Source of the DNA: Clostridiaceae bacterium
Lineage (GTDB): Bacteria; Bacillota; Clostridia; Oscillospirales; Acutalibacteraceae
Assembly: GCA_016296885.1 (NCBI GenBank)
Contig: JAEDHT010000007.1
Span: 1 to 62,405 of the forward strand
DNA length: 62,405 nucleotides
Direction: 5' to 3'
Below, one piece after another: positions 24,501-33,092 of this stretch. How positions within the stretch are numbered: position 1 is the first letter of the stretch; each line of letters begins with the position of its first letter. The notes beneath the pieces are model-generated. The model ran no database searches. It had not been told where the DNA came from and saw nothing but the letters and a program-made list of their open reading frames with translations. The position numbers were made by a program, and so were the translations under genes.

Positions 24501-25065
24501 TCTTATCACAGAGGGTTCTGTAAATCCACACGATATCCTTGCTATTCTTGGTGGCGATGCTGTTCAAAACTACCTTATCGAGGAAGTACAGCGTGTTTAT
24601 AGAATGCAGGGTGTTGATATTAATGATAAACACATTGAGGTTATCGTTCGTCAGATGATGCGTAAAGTTCGTATAGAGGATAATGGAAGTACACTACTTC
24701 TTCCAGGCACACTTGCCGATAAGGGTGATGTGATGTCTGCTAACGAAGAAATACGCAAGAGAATTGAAGCAGGCGAAGAAGGCTTGCAGGAAGCTACCTA
24801 TACACAGGCACTTCTTGGTATCACAAAGGCATCAATCGCTACTGATTCATTCCTTAGTGCTGCTTCATTCCAGGAGACAACCCGTGTTCTGACAGATGCG
24901 GCTATTAAGGGCAAGAAGGACCCACTGTTTGGTCTTAAAGAAAATGTTATTATCGGTAAACTTGTTCCAGCTGGTACTGGTATGCACCGTTATAACGAGA
25001 TTGATGTTAAAACAAAGGAAATCGAAAAAGAAGTAATGCCTATTGATAGTGCAGATGTAATCTAA
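21502..25065 (+). CDS. rpoC: DNA-directed RNA polymerase beta' subunit
   Basis: Largest RNA polymerase subunit, 1187 aa. Zinc site 1 is CHCGKYKR...CERCGVEV near residues 55-75. The active-site Mg2+ motif NADFDGDQMAVHVPLS lies near 449. The bridge helix/trigger loop region shows DSGARGSMSQIRQLAGMRG and ADTALRTADSGYLTRRL. Zinc site 2 is formed by the CGT of DDCGTTDG with CCSKHGICKKCYGSNLANG. C-terminal TEASFQETTRVL-type helix (SAASFQETTRVLTDAAIKG) is present, so the gene is complete. ATG at 21502 follows GAAAGGA. Co-transcribed with rpoB and closed by the terminator at 25089. Confidence 0.99.
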   Translation: MEFNVFDSIKIGIASPDRIREWSYGEVKKPETINYRTLKPERDGLYCERIFGPQKDWECHCGKYKRIRFKGKICERCGVEVTRAKERRERMGHIELAAPVSHIWYFKGIPSRIGLMLDISPRMLEKVLYFGAYVVTDPGDASREIQKYDFLTEKEYRDLVEKYDDGFKASMGAEAIKELLQEIDLEELSESLKAELEDASGQKKVRIMKRLEVVEAFRISGNRPEWMILDVVPVIPPDIRPMVQLDGGRFATSDLNDLYRRVINRNNRLARLLELQAPDIIIRNEKRMLQEAVDALIDNGRRGRPVTGPNNRPLKSLSDMLKGKQGRFRQNLLGKRVDYSGRSVIVVGPELKMYQCGLPKEMALELFKPFVMKRLVETKAVQNIKAARKAVDRSKPEVWDALEVVIKGHPVLLNRAPTLHRLGIQAFEPVLVEGRALKLHPLVCTAYNADFDGDQMAVHVPLSAEAQAEARFLMLAAGNLLKPSDGKPVAVPTQDMILGSYYLTLDKDNQPGEGKVFRDVDEAIMAYENKIINLHSKIKVRREVEENGVKTQGIIDTTVGIIIFNRAIPQDLGFVDRSKPENKFRFEIEFLVGKKQLGKIIDKCIKKHGTEITSQVLDAIKAQGYKYSTRGAITVAVCDAEIPPVKKELISDAEKQVDKVANFYKKGLISNDERYKKVLEIWDKCTNDVTKALQGNLDKYNPIFMMADSGARGSMSQIRQLAGMRGLIANTSGKTIEIPIRANYREGLNILEYFISSRGARKGLADTALRTADSGYLTRRLVDVSQDVIIREDDCGTTDGLEVFDICDGRQVIEGLSERLQGRYLCEDFIDESTGEVLVSKDVMMTDDDAEKIVNTGIKKIKIRSILNCCSKHGICKKCYGSNLANGMPVTIGEAVGIIAAQSIGEPGTQLTMRTFHTGGVASAEDITQGLPRVEELFEGRKPKHLAIVSEISGKLRYEEIKGNRHAVIFNRETGEEKSYLIPFGSRTKNEDGKEINAGDLITEGSVNPHDILAILGGDAVQNYLIEEVQRVYRMQGVDINDKHIEVIVRQMMRKVRIEDNGSTLLLPGTLADKGDVMSANEEIRKRIEAGEEGLQEATYTQALLGITKASIATDSFLSAASFQETTRVLTDAAIKGKKDPLFGLKENVIIGKLVPAGTGMHRYNEIDVKTKEIEKEVMPIDSADVI

Positions 25066-25088
25066 TAATTGGTGAATAAATAATAAAA

Positions 25089-25121
25089 CAGTCGAAAGCG
25101 AAAAACTTTCGGCTGCTTTTT
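25089..25121 (+). terminator. terminator of rpoBC
   Basis: CAGTCGAAAG (25089-25098) / CTTTCGGCTG (25106-25115), one G-U pair, 7-nt loop, followed by CTTTTTAT. Confidence 0.8.
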
Positions 25122-25139
25122 ATAAAACACAAAAAAATT

Positions 25140-25176
25140 AAGGCATCAAACCGTTGTAACATTGGTTTGATGCCTT
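25140..25176. terminator. terminator between rpoC and rfbC
   Basis: Perfect 13-bp stem AAGGCATCAAACC (25140-25152) / GGTTTGATGCCTT (25164-25176). On the minus strand it is followed by AATTTTTTTG, so it mainly ends the rfb operon and may back up rpoC. Confidence 0.8.
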
Positions 25177-25203
25177 GTTTGTTTAAATATAAATCAATAA
25201 TAA

Positions 25204-25806
25204 TCAAAATTTGAAAGTATCTTTAAGACCAGCCCATTTTTGATCCTTATCACTAAGAGTGAGGGGAGTACCATCTGTAAGATTATATCCTGATGCATCA
25301 GCACATCCATTATATTCTCCTATAACATTTGGCCATTCGATCGCAATTTCAGGATCGTTCCACGCTATGCCACCCTCATCACCGGGATGATAAAAGTCAG
25401 TAACCTTATAGCAAAATTCTGCTGTTTCGCTTAGTACAAGAAATCCATGTGCAAAACCCTCAGAAATATAAAATTGTTTTTTATTTTCTGCTGATAGAAT
25501 TACACCATACCATTGTCCGTATGTTGGGCTATCTTCACGTAGGTCTACAGCAACATCAAATACCTCACCGTTTACAACTCTTACAAGCTTTCCCTGAGGA
25601 AATTCCTTCTGAAAGTGAAGTCCACGTAACACGCCTTTTTTTGACATTGATTGATTGTCCTGTACAAACACCATATCCAAACCATGTTCATGCATATCAT
25701 TCTGGTTATATGTTTCCATAAAATACCCTCTGCTGTCACCATATACAGCAGGTTCTATGATATATAAGCCGTTAATCGGAGCTGGTGTAACCTTTATTTT
25801 TGACAA
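25204..25806 (-). CDS. rfbC: dTDP-4-dehydrorhamnose 3,5-epimerase
   Basis: Third step of dTDP-L-rhamnose synthesis: double epimerisation of dTDP-4-keto-6-deoxyglucose. The cupin fold signature is clear: DSRGYFMETYNQ, VLRGLHFQ with the catalytic His, VNGEVFDVAVDLR, and FYISEGFAHGFLVLSE with the Tyr/His pair. About 200 aa. I chose the TTG at 25806, 9 nt after AAAGGA; an ATG three codons upstream abuts that site. Last gene of the operon, 61 nt after rfbD, and followed by a terminator. Confidence 0.95.
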   Translation of the reverse strand: MSKIKVTPAPINGLYIIEPAVYGDSRGYFMETYNQNDMHEHGLDMVFVQDNQSMSKKGVLRGLHFQKEFPQGKLVRVVNGEVFDVAVDLREDSPTYGQWYGVILSAENKKQFYISEGFAHGFLVLSETAEFCYKVTDFYHPGDEGGIAWNDPEIAIEWPNVIGEYNGCADASGYNLTDGTPLTLSDKDQKWAGLKDTFKF

Positions 25807-25867
25807 TATTATCATTCCTTTAAAATGTAGTTATATGTATATTTTTATATTATAAACTCAGCGATTA

Positions 25868-26782
25868 TTAAATATCTATTAATTTCAGATATCTTGTTAG
25901 TGCATCTTTCCAATCGGGTAGAGGAGAGAAACCGCAGTCTATCAGCTTGCTTTTATCCAATCGGCTATTATATGGACGCTTAGCCTTACTTAATCCATAT
26001 TCTTCTGTTGAAACAGGCACTACCTTAGTCTCCAAACCATATTGCTTGTAAATCTCACAGCAAAAGTCATACCAACTGATATATCCGCCCTCATTTGTAG
26101 CGTGATAATAGCCATACTTATCTGTTTCGCTCATATCTACCAGCAATCTGGCTAAGTCATAGGTATATGTAGGGGTACCTATCTGGTCATTTATTACACG
26201 GACAGTGTCATGATTTTTGCCTACATTTATCATTGTGCGTATAAAGTTCTTTCCGTTGATTCCGAAAACCCAAGCTATGCGTACAATGAAGTATTTTTGT
26301 AATGTGCTACTAACTGCAATTTCTCCATCTAATTTTGTTTGACCATATACATTTAGTGGGCTATAGCTTTTGCAGTCGGGTTTCCAAGGTTCTTCACCTT
26401 CGCCATTGAAAACATAGTCTGTGCTTATATATATCATTTTACAGTCAAGTTTTTTGCATACATCGGCAATGTTTTGAGTACCTTCGACATTTACAGCACG
26501 CACTAAGTCAGCGTTTGATTCATCTTCGGCGGCGTCTACAGCTGTCCATGCGGCACAATGTATCACAACATCAGGACAAACAGATGAAATAACCTTATCT
26601 ACGTATGATTTATCTGTGATGTCAAGTGAAACATAGGTGATATCATTCATAGAAGTATCATCTACAGTACCTGAGAAAGAAGTTGTAATATCACTTGCAA
26701 CAACTTCATATTTGCGTCTGGATAGTTCCTTTACTACATCATACCCAAGTTGACCATTTACGCCGGTTACAAAGAACTTCAT
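25868..26782 (-). CDS. rfbD: dTDP-4-dehydrorhamnose reductase
   Basis: Final NADPH-dependent reduction giving dTDP-L-rhamnose. SDR-type Rossmann motif GVNGQLGYD at the N-terminus, IHCAAWTAVDAAEDE, YISTDYVFNGEGEEPW, and catalytic YGQTKLDGE. ATG at 26782 lies 9 nt after AGGAGG and 4 nt after the rfbB stop, so tightly coupled. About 304 aa, normal length. Followed by rfbC. Confidence 0.96.
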   Translation of the reverse strand: MKFFVTGVNGQLGYDVVKELSRRKYEVVASDITTSFSGTVDDTSMNDITYVSLDITDKSYVDKVISSVCPDVVIHCAAWTAVDAAEDESNADLVRAVNVEGTQNIADVCKKLDCKMIYISTDYVFNGEGEEPWKPDCKSYSPLNVYGQTKLDGEIAVSSTLQKYFIVRIAWVFGINGKNFIRTMINVGKNHDTVRVINDQIGTPTYTYDLARLLVDMSETDKYGYYHATNEGGYISWYDFCCEIYKQYGLETKVVPVSTEEYGLSKAKRPYNSRLDKSKLIDCGFSPLPDWKDALTRYLKLIDI

Positions 26783-26786
26783 ACGG

Positions 26787-27815
26787 TTAGACCTCCTCAC
26801 GAGATCCATACATTTTTTCATAATAATTTTGATATTCGCCTGAGATAATAGTTTCCCACCATTCTCTATTCTCGAGATACCAATTTATAGTCTTTTTTAT
26901 ACCTTCTGCAAACATAGTTTCCGGTAGCCAACCAAGCTCTTCATGAATCTTTGTAGGGTCGATAGCATAACGCATATCATGTCCTTTACGATCGGTTACA
27001 TAGGTAATCAGACTTTCAGATTTGCCAAGTTCTTTACAGATTAGCTTAACAATATCAATGTTTCTCATTTCGTTATGACCGCCGATATTATACACTTCTC
27101 CAACTTTTCCGGAATATAAAATAAGGTCGATTGCTTTGCAGTGATCCTCTACATATAGCCAGTCACGAACATTTATTCCCTCTCCATAAACAGGCAAAGG
27201 TTTATCGTTCAAAGCATTGGCAATCATTAGGGGTATTAGCTTCTCCGGGAAGTGGTATGGACCATAGTTGTTAGAACAACGACTAATGGTTACAGGGAGT
27301 CCATAAGTACGATGATATGCAAGCACAAGCAAATCAGCTGCAGCTTTTGATGATGAATATGGGCTACTTGTATGTATAGGTGTGCTTTCTGTGAAGAAGA
27401 GATCAGGGCGATCTAAAGGCAAGTCGCCATAAACTTCATCTGTGGAAACCTGATGATATCTTGAGATTCCGTATTTTCTACAAGCATCCATAAGAGTTGC
27501 TGTGCCCAAAATGTTTGTTTGGAGAAAAATTCCAGGGTCTTCAATAGAACGGTCAACGTGGCTTTCTGCTGCAAAATTGACTACAACATCCGGCTTTTCC
27601 TCTTCAAACAAATTGTAAACCTTTTCCCTGTCGCATATATCTGCTTTGACAAATCTAAAATTAGGACTGTCCATAACTGATTTCAAAGTAGACAGATTAC
27701 CTGCATAGGTCAGCTTATCCAAGCACACTATACGATAGTCCGGATGTTTTTTCATCATATAGAATATAAAATTGCTTCCTATAAAGCCGGCACCGCCGGT
27801 TACAATAATTGTCAT
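26787..27815 (-). CDS. rfbB: dTDP-glucose 4,6-dehydratase
   Basis: Converts dTDP-glucose to dTDP-4-keto-6-deoxyglucose, the branch point for rhamnose and amino-deoxy sugars. NAD-binding GGAGFIGSNF, FAAESHVDRSI, the catalytic STDEVYGDL region and YSSSKAAADLLV (Tyr-x-x-x-Lys), then SNNYGPYHFPEKLIPLMI. 342 aa. Start has GCGGGGG about 8 nt upstream. Between rfbA and rfbD. Its product may also feed the aminotransferase at 58.4 kb. Confidence 0.97.
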   Translation of the reverse strand: MTIIVTGGAGFIGSNFIFYMMKKHPDYRIVCLDKLTYAGNLSTLKSVMDSPNFRFVKADICDREKVYNLFEEEKPDVVVNFAAESHVDRSIEDPGIFLQTNILGTATLMDACRKYGISRYHQVSTDEVYGDLPLDRPDLFFTESTPIHTSSPYSSSKAAADLLVLAYHRTYGLPVTISRCSNNYGPYHFPEKLIPLMIANALNDKPLPVYGEGINVRDWLYVEDHCKAIDLILYSGKVGEVYNIGGHNEMRNIDIVKLICKELGKSESLITYVTDRKGHDMRYAIDPTKIHEELGWLPETMFAEGIKKTINWYLENREWWETIISGEYQNYYEKMYGSREEV

Positions 27816-27830
27816 TTTACATACCCCCGC

Positions 27831-28727
27831 TTAATTCAAATTTTCCAAATATTTGCCATCTAATACATCTTTAAGATATTGACCATATTGATTCTTTTTC
27901 AAAACTTCATATACGGCAAGGACATCATCTTTGGAAATCCAACCATTAAGATAAGCGATTTCCTCCAAGCACGCTATTTTTCTGTGTTGATGTGTTTCGA
28001 TAGTTTTTACAAAATTAGTTGCCTCCACTAGACTTTCGTGTGTGCCTGTATCCAGCCAAGTAAAGCCTTGACCAAGTAATTCTACATTTAGTTCGCCTTG
28101 ATCTAAATAAATACGGTTTAGATCTGTTATTTCCAGCTCGCCTCTTGCTGATGGTTTTAGATTTTCTGCATATTTTACAACACGATTGTCATAGAAATAC
28201 AAGCCTGTTACACAGTAGTTGCTTTTAGGTTTTGATGGTTTTTCTTCAATCGAAATTGCACGTCCCTCACTGTCAAACTCAACAATGCCGAATCGTTCAG
28301 GATCATCTACATAGTAACCAAATACTGTAGCACCTTTTCCTGTTTCGGCATTTTGAACAGCCTGACGCAATCTTTTATTAAGGCCATGACCGGCAAAGAT
28401 ATTGTCGCCAAGTACCATGGCGACCGTGTCGTCTCCTATAAAGTCTTTACCAATAATAAAAGCTTGTGCCAATCCGTCTGGCGATGGTTGTACCGCATAT
28501 GTGAGCTGAACACCGAACTGATGTCCATCTCCAAGCAGATCTTTAAATCTTGGTGTGTCCTGTGGGGTAGAAATAATAAGGATATCACGAATTCCTGCGT
28601 TCATAAGAACAGACATAGGATAATATATCATTGGCTTATCATAAATTGGTAAAAGTTGTTTTGATGTTACCTTTGTAAGTGGATATAATCTTGTGCCAGA
28701 ACCTCCGGCTAGTATAATACCTTTCAT
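27831..28727 (-). CDS. rfbA: Glucose-1-phosphate thymidylyltransferase
   Basis: Makes dTDP-glucose from glucose-1-P and dTTP. N-terminal GGSGTRLYPLT with the nucleotide-binding loop, SKQLLPIYDKPMIYYP, LGDNIFAGHG, and FGIVEFDSEGRAISIEEKP. 298 aa, typical. SD GGGAGG precedes the ATG. It follows a glycosyltransferase gene after 36 nt and is 15 nt from rfbB. Confidence 0.97.
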   Translation of the reverse strand: MKGIILAGGSGTRLYPLTKVTSKQLLPIYDKPMIYYPMSVLMNAGIRDILIISTPQDTPRFKDLLGDGHQFGVQLTYAVQPSPDGLAQAFIIGKDFIGDDTVAMVLGDNIFAGHGLNKRLRQAVQNAETGKGATVFGYYVDDPERFGIVEFDSEGRAISIEEKPSKPKSNYCVTGLYFYDNRVVKYAENLKPSARGELEITDLNRIYLDQGELNVELLGQGFTWLDTGTHESLVEATNFVKTIETHQHRKIACLEEIAYLNGWISKDDVLAVYEVLKKNQYGQYLKDVLDGKYLENLN

Positions 28728-28763
28728 TTTTTCCTCCCTAAGTTGAAAATTTAATTATAAGTT

Positions 28764-29960
28764 CTATTGATTCTTAGAACATAATTTCCATAATTCTAAG
28801 TTTCTAGTCTGCAGTGCCTTTTCTGTCTTTCTGAGCACATATGGTAGCTTATATGTCTTGTTGTCATAATACTCATCATAAAGGTCACAAGCAAGCACAA
28901 ACATGGACTCTATAACATCGTTATCCATTCCGGATATTGTGGGATAGTAATAGGCGCTAAGGTGCTTTATCAACATAGTGTAAAAGCGAACACCATGATC
29001 AAGATTAAGTATACGGCATTGAGCAAGAATATGTACGAGCATCCAATATCTATCAATGCATTTTGGATTTTTATGGTTTTCTTGGGTATGAGAAAAATTA
29101 TTTTCATACCATCGGTATTGGTAGCAAACTTTTGGAACATAGACAAATTTTTTGCATTGTGTAAATAGTAGAGCGTGTATAATAGTATCTTCATACCAAT
29201 ATCCCGGTAAAAATCTAACATTGTTCCATAGCTCGCGTTTATAAACCTTGCACCATGGCAATCCTGCGTAATTTAAAATTTTGGCGTCTTTATCGTATTT
29301 TTTTAAGTTGTACTCAGGATATATATTTGGAATAGCCTGGATTATTTTTCCGTCCCTTTCCTTAACAAGGTTGTGGCCACACATAGCTATGTCGGCATCC
29401 TGTTCATATGCAGCATTCATCAGGGTTTGCACTAAATCAGGTTCTACCACATCATCACAATCAATAAACATCAGGTAACGACCGTTAGCTTCATTCACAC
29501 CGGTGTTTCTTGCTCCGGCAATTCCTTGATTTTTCTGAAAAATAGCCTTTACACGAGGATCTTTTCCTGCAAATTCACGTACAATATCTTGAGCTCCGTC
29601 TGTAGAACCATCATCTACTAATATTACCTCGTATTTATATTGAGTATCTTGATTTAGAATAGAAGAAATATTTTCACCAATAAGATCAGCATAATTATAA
29701 ATTGGGATCACTACAGAAAGATCAAGATCAGGATTTATTGGTGGATTAATAGGTTCAGCTACCTTTCCCTTATCAGGGGAAACATTATGTAATAGTTTTA
29801 AGGCTTCATCGTGTGTAATATTAATGTTTACTTGATTAATTTTGCTAGAATTAAGGCGGAATTTTAACTTTCTCATTCCATATGCAATTTGTGCAAGTTT
29901 CGCGCTCATAAATTTATTATGAGTTAATTTTAAAAAGCGAAAATAATAGCCATAAACCAT
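28764..29960 (-). CDS. Family 2 glycosyltransferase
   Basis: GT-A fold transferase, probably adding a sugar (perhaps rhamnose, from its place in the rfb operon) to a surface polysaccharide. Residues about 75-290 carry LSVVIPIYNYADLIGENI, VILVDDGSTDGAQDIV, ARNTGVNEANGRYLMFIDCD and a GLPWCKVYKRELW acceptor-side segment. A C-terminal 100 aa helical part has no recognised motif. No transmembrane helix. 398 aa. ATG at 29960 follows GAGAGGTG. First gene of the minus-strand rfb operon, with a promoter just upstream. Confidence 0.88.
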   Translation of the reverse strand: MVYGYYFRFLKLTHNKFMSAKLAQIAYGMRKLKFRLNSSKINQVNINITHDEALKLLHNVSPDKGKVAEPINPPINPDLDLSVVIPIYNYADLIGENISSILNQDTQYKYEVILVDDGSTDGAQDIVREFAGKDPRVKAIFQKNQGIAGARNTGVNEANGRYLMFIDCDDVVEPDLVQTLMNAAYEQDADIAMCGHNLVKERDGKIIQAIPNIYPEYNLKKYDKDAKILNYAGLPWCKVYKRELWNNVRFLPGYWYEDTIIHALLFTQCKKFVYVPKVCYQYRWYENNFSHTQENHKNPKCIDRYWMLVHILAQCRILNLDHGVRFYTMLIKHLSAYYYPTISGMDNDVIESMFVLACDLYDEYYDNKTYKLPYVLRKTEKALQTRNLELWKLCSKNQ

Positions 29961-30000
29961 TAATCTACACCTCTCGACTTTTTTATATACAATTTAATTC

Positions 30001-30028
30001 ATTATAACATTTTTTGAAAAATAGTCAA
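30001..30028 (-). promoter_or_regulatory. promoter of the rfb operon
   Basis: Reading the minus strand: TTGACT (30028-30023), 16-bp spacer, TATAAT (30006-30001), about 40 bp before the first start codon. The rest of the gap to 30207 is AT-rich with no gene. Confidence 0.65.
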
Positions 30029-30207
30029 GAAAAACATTGATTACGTATATCAGAAAGTCGTGACCATTAGTATACAAAGAAAAACAATGTTAATATTTTA
30101 TTTTGAATTAATTAAATAACTTTGATATTTCGAGATAAAGATTGATTTTTAACAAATATGTTTTTTAAAAAAAGCTAAATGCTTAGTAGAAATATTTTGT
30201 ATTAGAA

Positions 30208-30245
30208 AAAGCACTACATGCTGTATATTGCTTGTAGTGCTTTTT
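30208..30245 (-). terminator. terminator of the SCIFF-decarboxylase operon
   Basis: A stem of about 13 bp, AAAAAGCACTACA with TGTAGTGCTTTTT, around a 12-nt loop. T-run on both strands; on the minus strand it directly follows the decarboxylase stop. Confidence 0.8.
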
Positions 30246-30250
30246 GACTA

Positions 30251-31645
30251 TTAGATACAATTTATATATCCTCTTTTGTGACTGATTCCTTTAAGTGAAA
30301 AGTCACTGTTTTCTATAGAGCTTAATAAATTAGCAATTTCTTCAGATATTGTCTCACCGGATACAATAAAAGGAATTCCTGGGGGATAGAGATATAAAGT
30401 TTCGCACGAGATACGTCCAATAGCATCTTTATAGGTTAATCTCCCTGTAAACCTTGTTCCAGCCTTATATGGGGAAACAGCTTGACTAGCCTTAGGATAG
30501 CTGATTGATAATCTTTGATTTTTATTATCCGAGTTAGTTATACTATCAATTTCTTTCAAAGCGTCAAGCAGTTTTTGATAACCAATATTGCTATCTGCGA
30601 TAGATGTCATTGCTATCGCATACTTTAGTGATGACATTTCCAACTCGCATTTGTATTTTTCCCTAAGTAATGACATCACTTTATTACCGGAAAGGTATTT
30701 ATGGCAAATCACAAGCTTAGAAATGTCATAGTCAAACACGCCTTTGTTTTTTTTATCAAAAAGATAGATATTGTTTAAATCATCGATTTGGTCACGTAAC
30801 TTTGTTAATCTGGAATAATAATCCTCAATAAGCTTGTTATTAACTGCTGATTCCATAAAATTTATGCTTTCAAAAGCAGAGCTAATCAATATATAAGATG
30901 GGCTGGATGTTTGGAATGTCTGCAAAAAGAATTCAAGTTTGGATATATCGACATGTTCAGATTTTACGTGCAGTATAGCAGTCTGAGTAAGCGCAGGTAA
31001 AGTTTTGTGCAGGCTTTGAATAACAATATCTGCACCATAACCCAACGCAGACTTTGGGAAACAATTTCCAAAAGAGAAGTGCGCTCCATGTGCTTCATCC
31101 ACAATCAGAGGTATACCATATTTGTGGCAAATATCTGAGATCCTCTTGATATCAGAAACAATGCCTTCGTAGGTAGGTGATGTGATAACCACAGCTTTTA
31201 TATCTTGCTCTTTCTCTAATGTTTTTTTGATTTCATCACAATTAACCGAAAGACAAATTCCTGTCGCTTCGTCAATTTCAGGATAAATATACACAGACTC
31301 CAGCATCCTAAGAAAAACAGCATTATATACTGCTTTGTGGCAGTTTCTTGCTATAAGGATTTTATCCATGGGTTCGCAACATGAGCTTATAGCACTTAAA
31401 ATACCGCCTGTAGACCCATTTATCATAATATACGACTTGTCACTACCATATAACTGCGAAATATAAAGCAGATTTTCCTTTATTATCTCTTCAGGATGAT
31501 GCAGGTTGTCGAAAGAGTCTATCTCAGTGATATCAATGGAGTAAGATTCATCAAAGAGCTTAAGTTCTCGTTTGTGACCGGGCATATGAAAAGGATACAC
31601 ATTGTCCTTCATATACTCTTTCAGCTTTTTATATAGATGTTCCAT
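30251..31645 (-). CDS. Orn/Lys/Arg decarboxylase-family PLP enzyme
   Basis: Fold-type I PLP decarboxylase of the SpeA/YaaO branch, acting on a basic amino acid to yield a polyamine precursor or cadaverine. N-terminal YPFHMPGHKREL is the family hallmark; SYIMINGSTGGILSAI binds PLP phosphate, VDEAHGAHFS stacks the ring, and the PLP Lys is in QSLHKTLPALTQ. The C-terminal TYKDAIGRISCETLYLYPPGIP is also typical. 464 aa. The ATG lies 17 nt inside the end of scfB, so translation is coupled to the ranthipeptide maturase. Substrate cannot be told from sequence. Confidence 0.9.
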   Translation of the reverse strand: MEHLYKKLKEYMKDNVYPFHMPGHKRELKLFDESYSIDITEIDSFDNLHHPEEIIKENLLYISQLYGSDKSYIMINGSTGGILSAISSCCEPMDKILIARNCHKAVYNAVFLRMLESVYIYPEIDEATGICLSVNCDEIKKTLEKEQDIKAVVITSPTYEGIVSDIKRISDICHKYGIPLIVDEAHGAHFSFGNCFPKSALGYGADIVIQSLHKTLPALTQTAILHVKSEHVDISKLEFFLQTFQTSSPSYILISSAFESINFMESAVNNKLIEDYYSRLTKLRDQIDDLNNIYLFDKKNKGVFDYDISKLVICHKYLSGNKVMSLLREKYKCELEMSSLKYAIAMTSIADSNIGYQKLLDALKEIDSITNSDNKNQRLSISYPKASQAVSPYKAGTRFTGRLTYKDAIGRISCETLYLYPPGIPFIVSGETISEEIANLLSSIENSDFSLKGISHKRGYINCI

Positions 31646-33020
31646 CTTGATCAGCTGCCTGTGCTACTTTCATCATTATGGCTTGCTCTATTCTCTTTTT
31701 GTGCAATTCGCATCCCAGCTTATAAACACCATTTATGCTACCTGTGGAATGATATGCATTGGCAGCGCATCCGCCACTACAATAAAATCTTGCAAAACAT
31801 TCATCACATTCTTTGTGTGCATAAATATTGCAAGTTTTAAACTCATTGCGAATAGGATTATCGTTTATTCCATCAAAAATATTGCCCAGCAGGAATTTCT
31901 TATCTCCTGTAAACTGGTGACATGGATACAAATCGCCCTCTGGTGTTACAGCCATATACTCTGTACCAACACCGCAGCCTGATACACGCTTTACAATGCA
32001 TGGACCACCCTCTAAGTCGATCATATAGTGATAGAACGTAAATCCTTTGCCTTCTTTTTCACGCTTGAGCATCTCTTTTGCGAGTATCTCGTATTGCTCA
32101 AGAAGGATAGGCAAATCTTCCTCTTTGAGAGCGTATGGCTCTTTAGGGTCTGCCACCACAGGCTCCAGAGAAAGTTGCTCAAATCCAAGGTCAGCTATAT
32201 GCAAAATATCATTTGCAAAGTCGGTGTTATAGTGAGTATATGTTCCTCTTATGTAGTAGTCCTGTTGATTACGGCTTTCAGCCGCTTTCAAAAACTTAGG
32301 AACTATCAGATCATAGCTTCCTTTGCCGTTGAGAGTGTTTCTCATTTTGTCGTTGATTTCTTTTCTTCCGTCAAGGCTCAAAACGACATTAGACATCTCT
32401 TTGTTGCAGTATTCAATCACATCATCAGTGAGCAATACACCATTTGTAGTGATTGTAAACCTAAAATTCTTGTTGTGAATTTTTTCCTGTTCTCTGCCAT
32501 AGGCCACAAGCTGTTTTACAACCTCGAAGTTCATCAGTGGCTCACCACCGAAAAAGTCTACCTCAAGGTTTTTTCTTGTGCCTGAGTTTTCTATTAAGAA
32601 GTCGAGAGCTCTTTTTCCTACCTCAAAGCTCATCAGACCGCAATCGCCTTTATATCTGCCTTCATCAGCAAAGCAGTATTTGCATGATAGGTTACAATCG
32701 TGAGCCACGTGCAGACATAGTGCTTTTATAACAGATTGACGTTTTTTAAAGTCAAAAGCTATATCTTTATATTTATCCTCTGTGTATAGCTTTCCCTGAG
32801 CCTTTAGCTCCTCAATATCTTCAAAAACATTTTCGATATCCTGTTCAGTCACATCGGGCATATGGCTATACTTGTCTAAAATTATTGATTTAATTTCATC
32901 TCGGCTTTTTTTATCATACATATCTATAATGTCATATGCGACCTCGTCAACACTGTGAACACAGCCACTATTCACATCAAGTACGATGTTATATCCGTTG
33001 CTCTTATATAAGTGAAGCAT
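31629..33020 (-). CDS. scfB: SCIFF peptide radical-SAM maturase
   Basis: Radical SAM/SPASM enzyme that builds thioether cross-links in the SCIFF peptide (ranthipeptide). The SAM cluster motif is HDCNLSCKYC (CxxxCxxC), followed by DFFGGEPLMNFE. The C-terminal SPASM region has GCGVGTEY, PCHQFTGD, and the Cys-rich CDECFARFYCSGGCAANAY for two auxiliary Fe-S clusters. The N-terminal 90 aa form a peptide-binding RRE-like domain. I place the start at the ATG 33020 after GAGGAAGG; the frame extends 11 codons upstream without a better site. The scfA precursor gene is 72 nt upstream and the decarboxylase overlaps downstream. Confidence 0.95.
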   Translation of the reverse strand: MLHLYKSNGYNIVLDVNSGCVHSVDEVAYDIIDMYDKKSRDEIKSIILDKYSHMPDVTEQDIENVFEDIEELKAQGKLYTEDKYKDIAFDFKKRQSVIKALCLHVAHDCNLSCKYCFADEGRYKGDCGLMSFEVGKRALDFLIENSGTRKNLEVDFFGGEPLMNFEVVKQLVAYGREQEKIHNKNFRFTITTNGVLLTDDVIEYCNKEMSNVVLSLDGRKEINDKMRNTLNGKGSYDLIVPKFLKAAESRNQQDYYIRGTYTHYNTDFANDILHIADLGFEQLSLEPVVADPKEPYALKEEDLPILLEQYEILAKEMLKREKEGKGFTFYHYMIDLEGGPCIVKRVSGCGVGTEYMAVTPEGDLYPCHQFTGDKKFLLGNIFDGINDNPIRNEFKTCNIYAHKECDECFARFYCSGGCAANAYHSTGSINGVYKLGCELHKKRIEQAIMMKVAQAADQDGTSI

Positions 33021-33041
33021 TTTTTTACCTTCCTCAAAAGA

Positions 33042-33075
33042 AAATCGCTGCAATTCCTTGTGGCTGCAACGATTT
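33042..33075 (-). terminator. hairpin between scfA and scfB (attenuator)
   Basis: AAATCG-c-TGCA pairs with TGCA-a-CGATTT across 33042-33075. On the minus strand it is followed by TTCTTTT, so it may partly terminate after scfA, making precursor peptide in excess of maturase. Confidence 0.5.
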
Positions 33076-33092
33076 CTTAATAATTATTTGAA

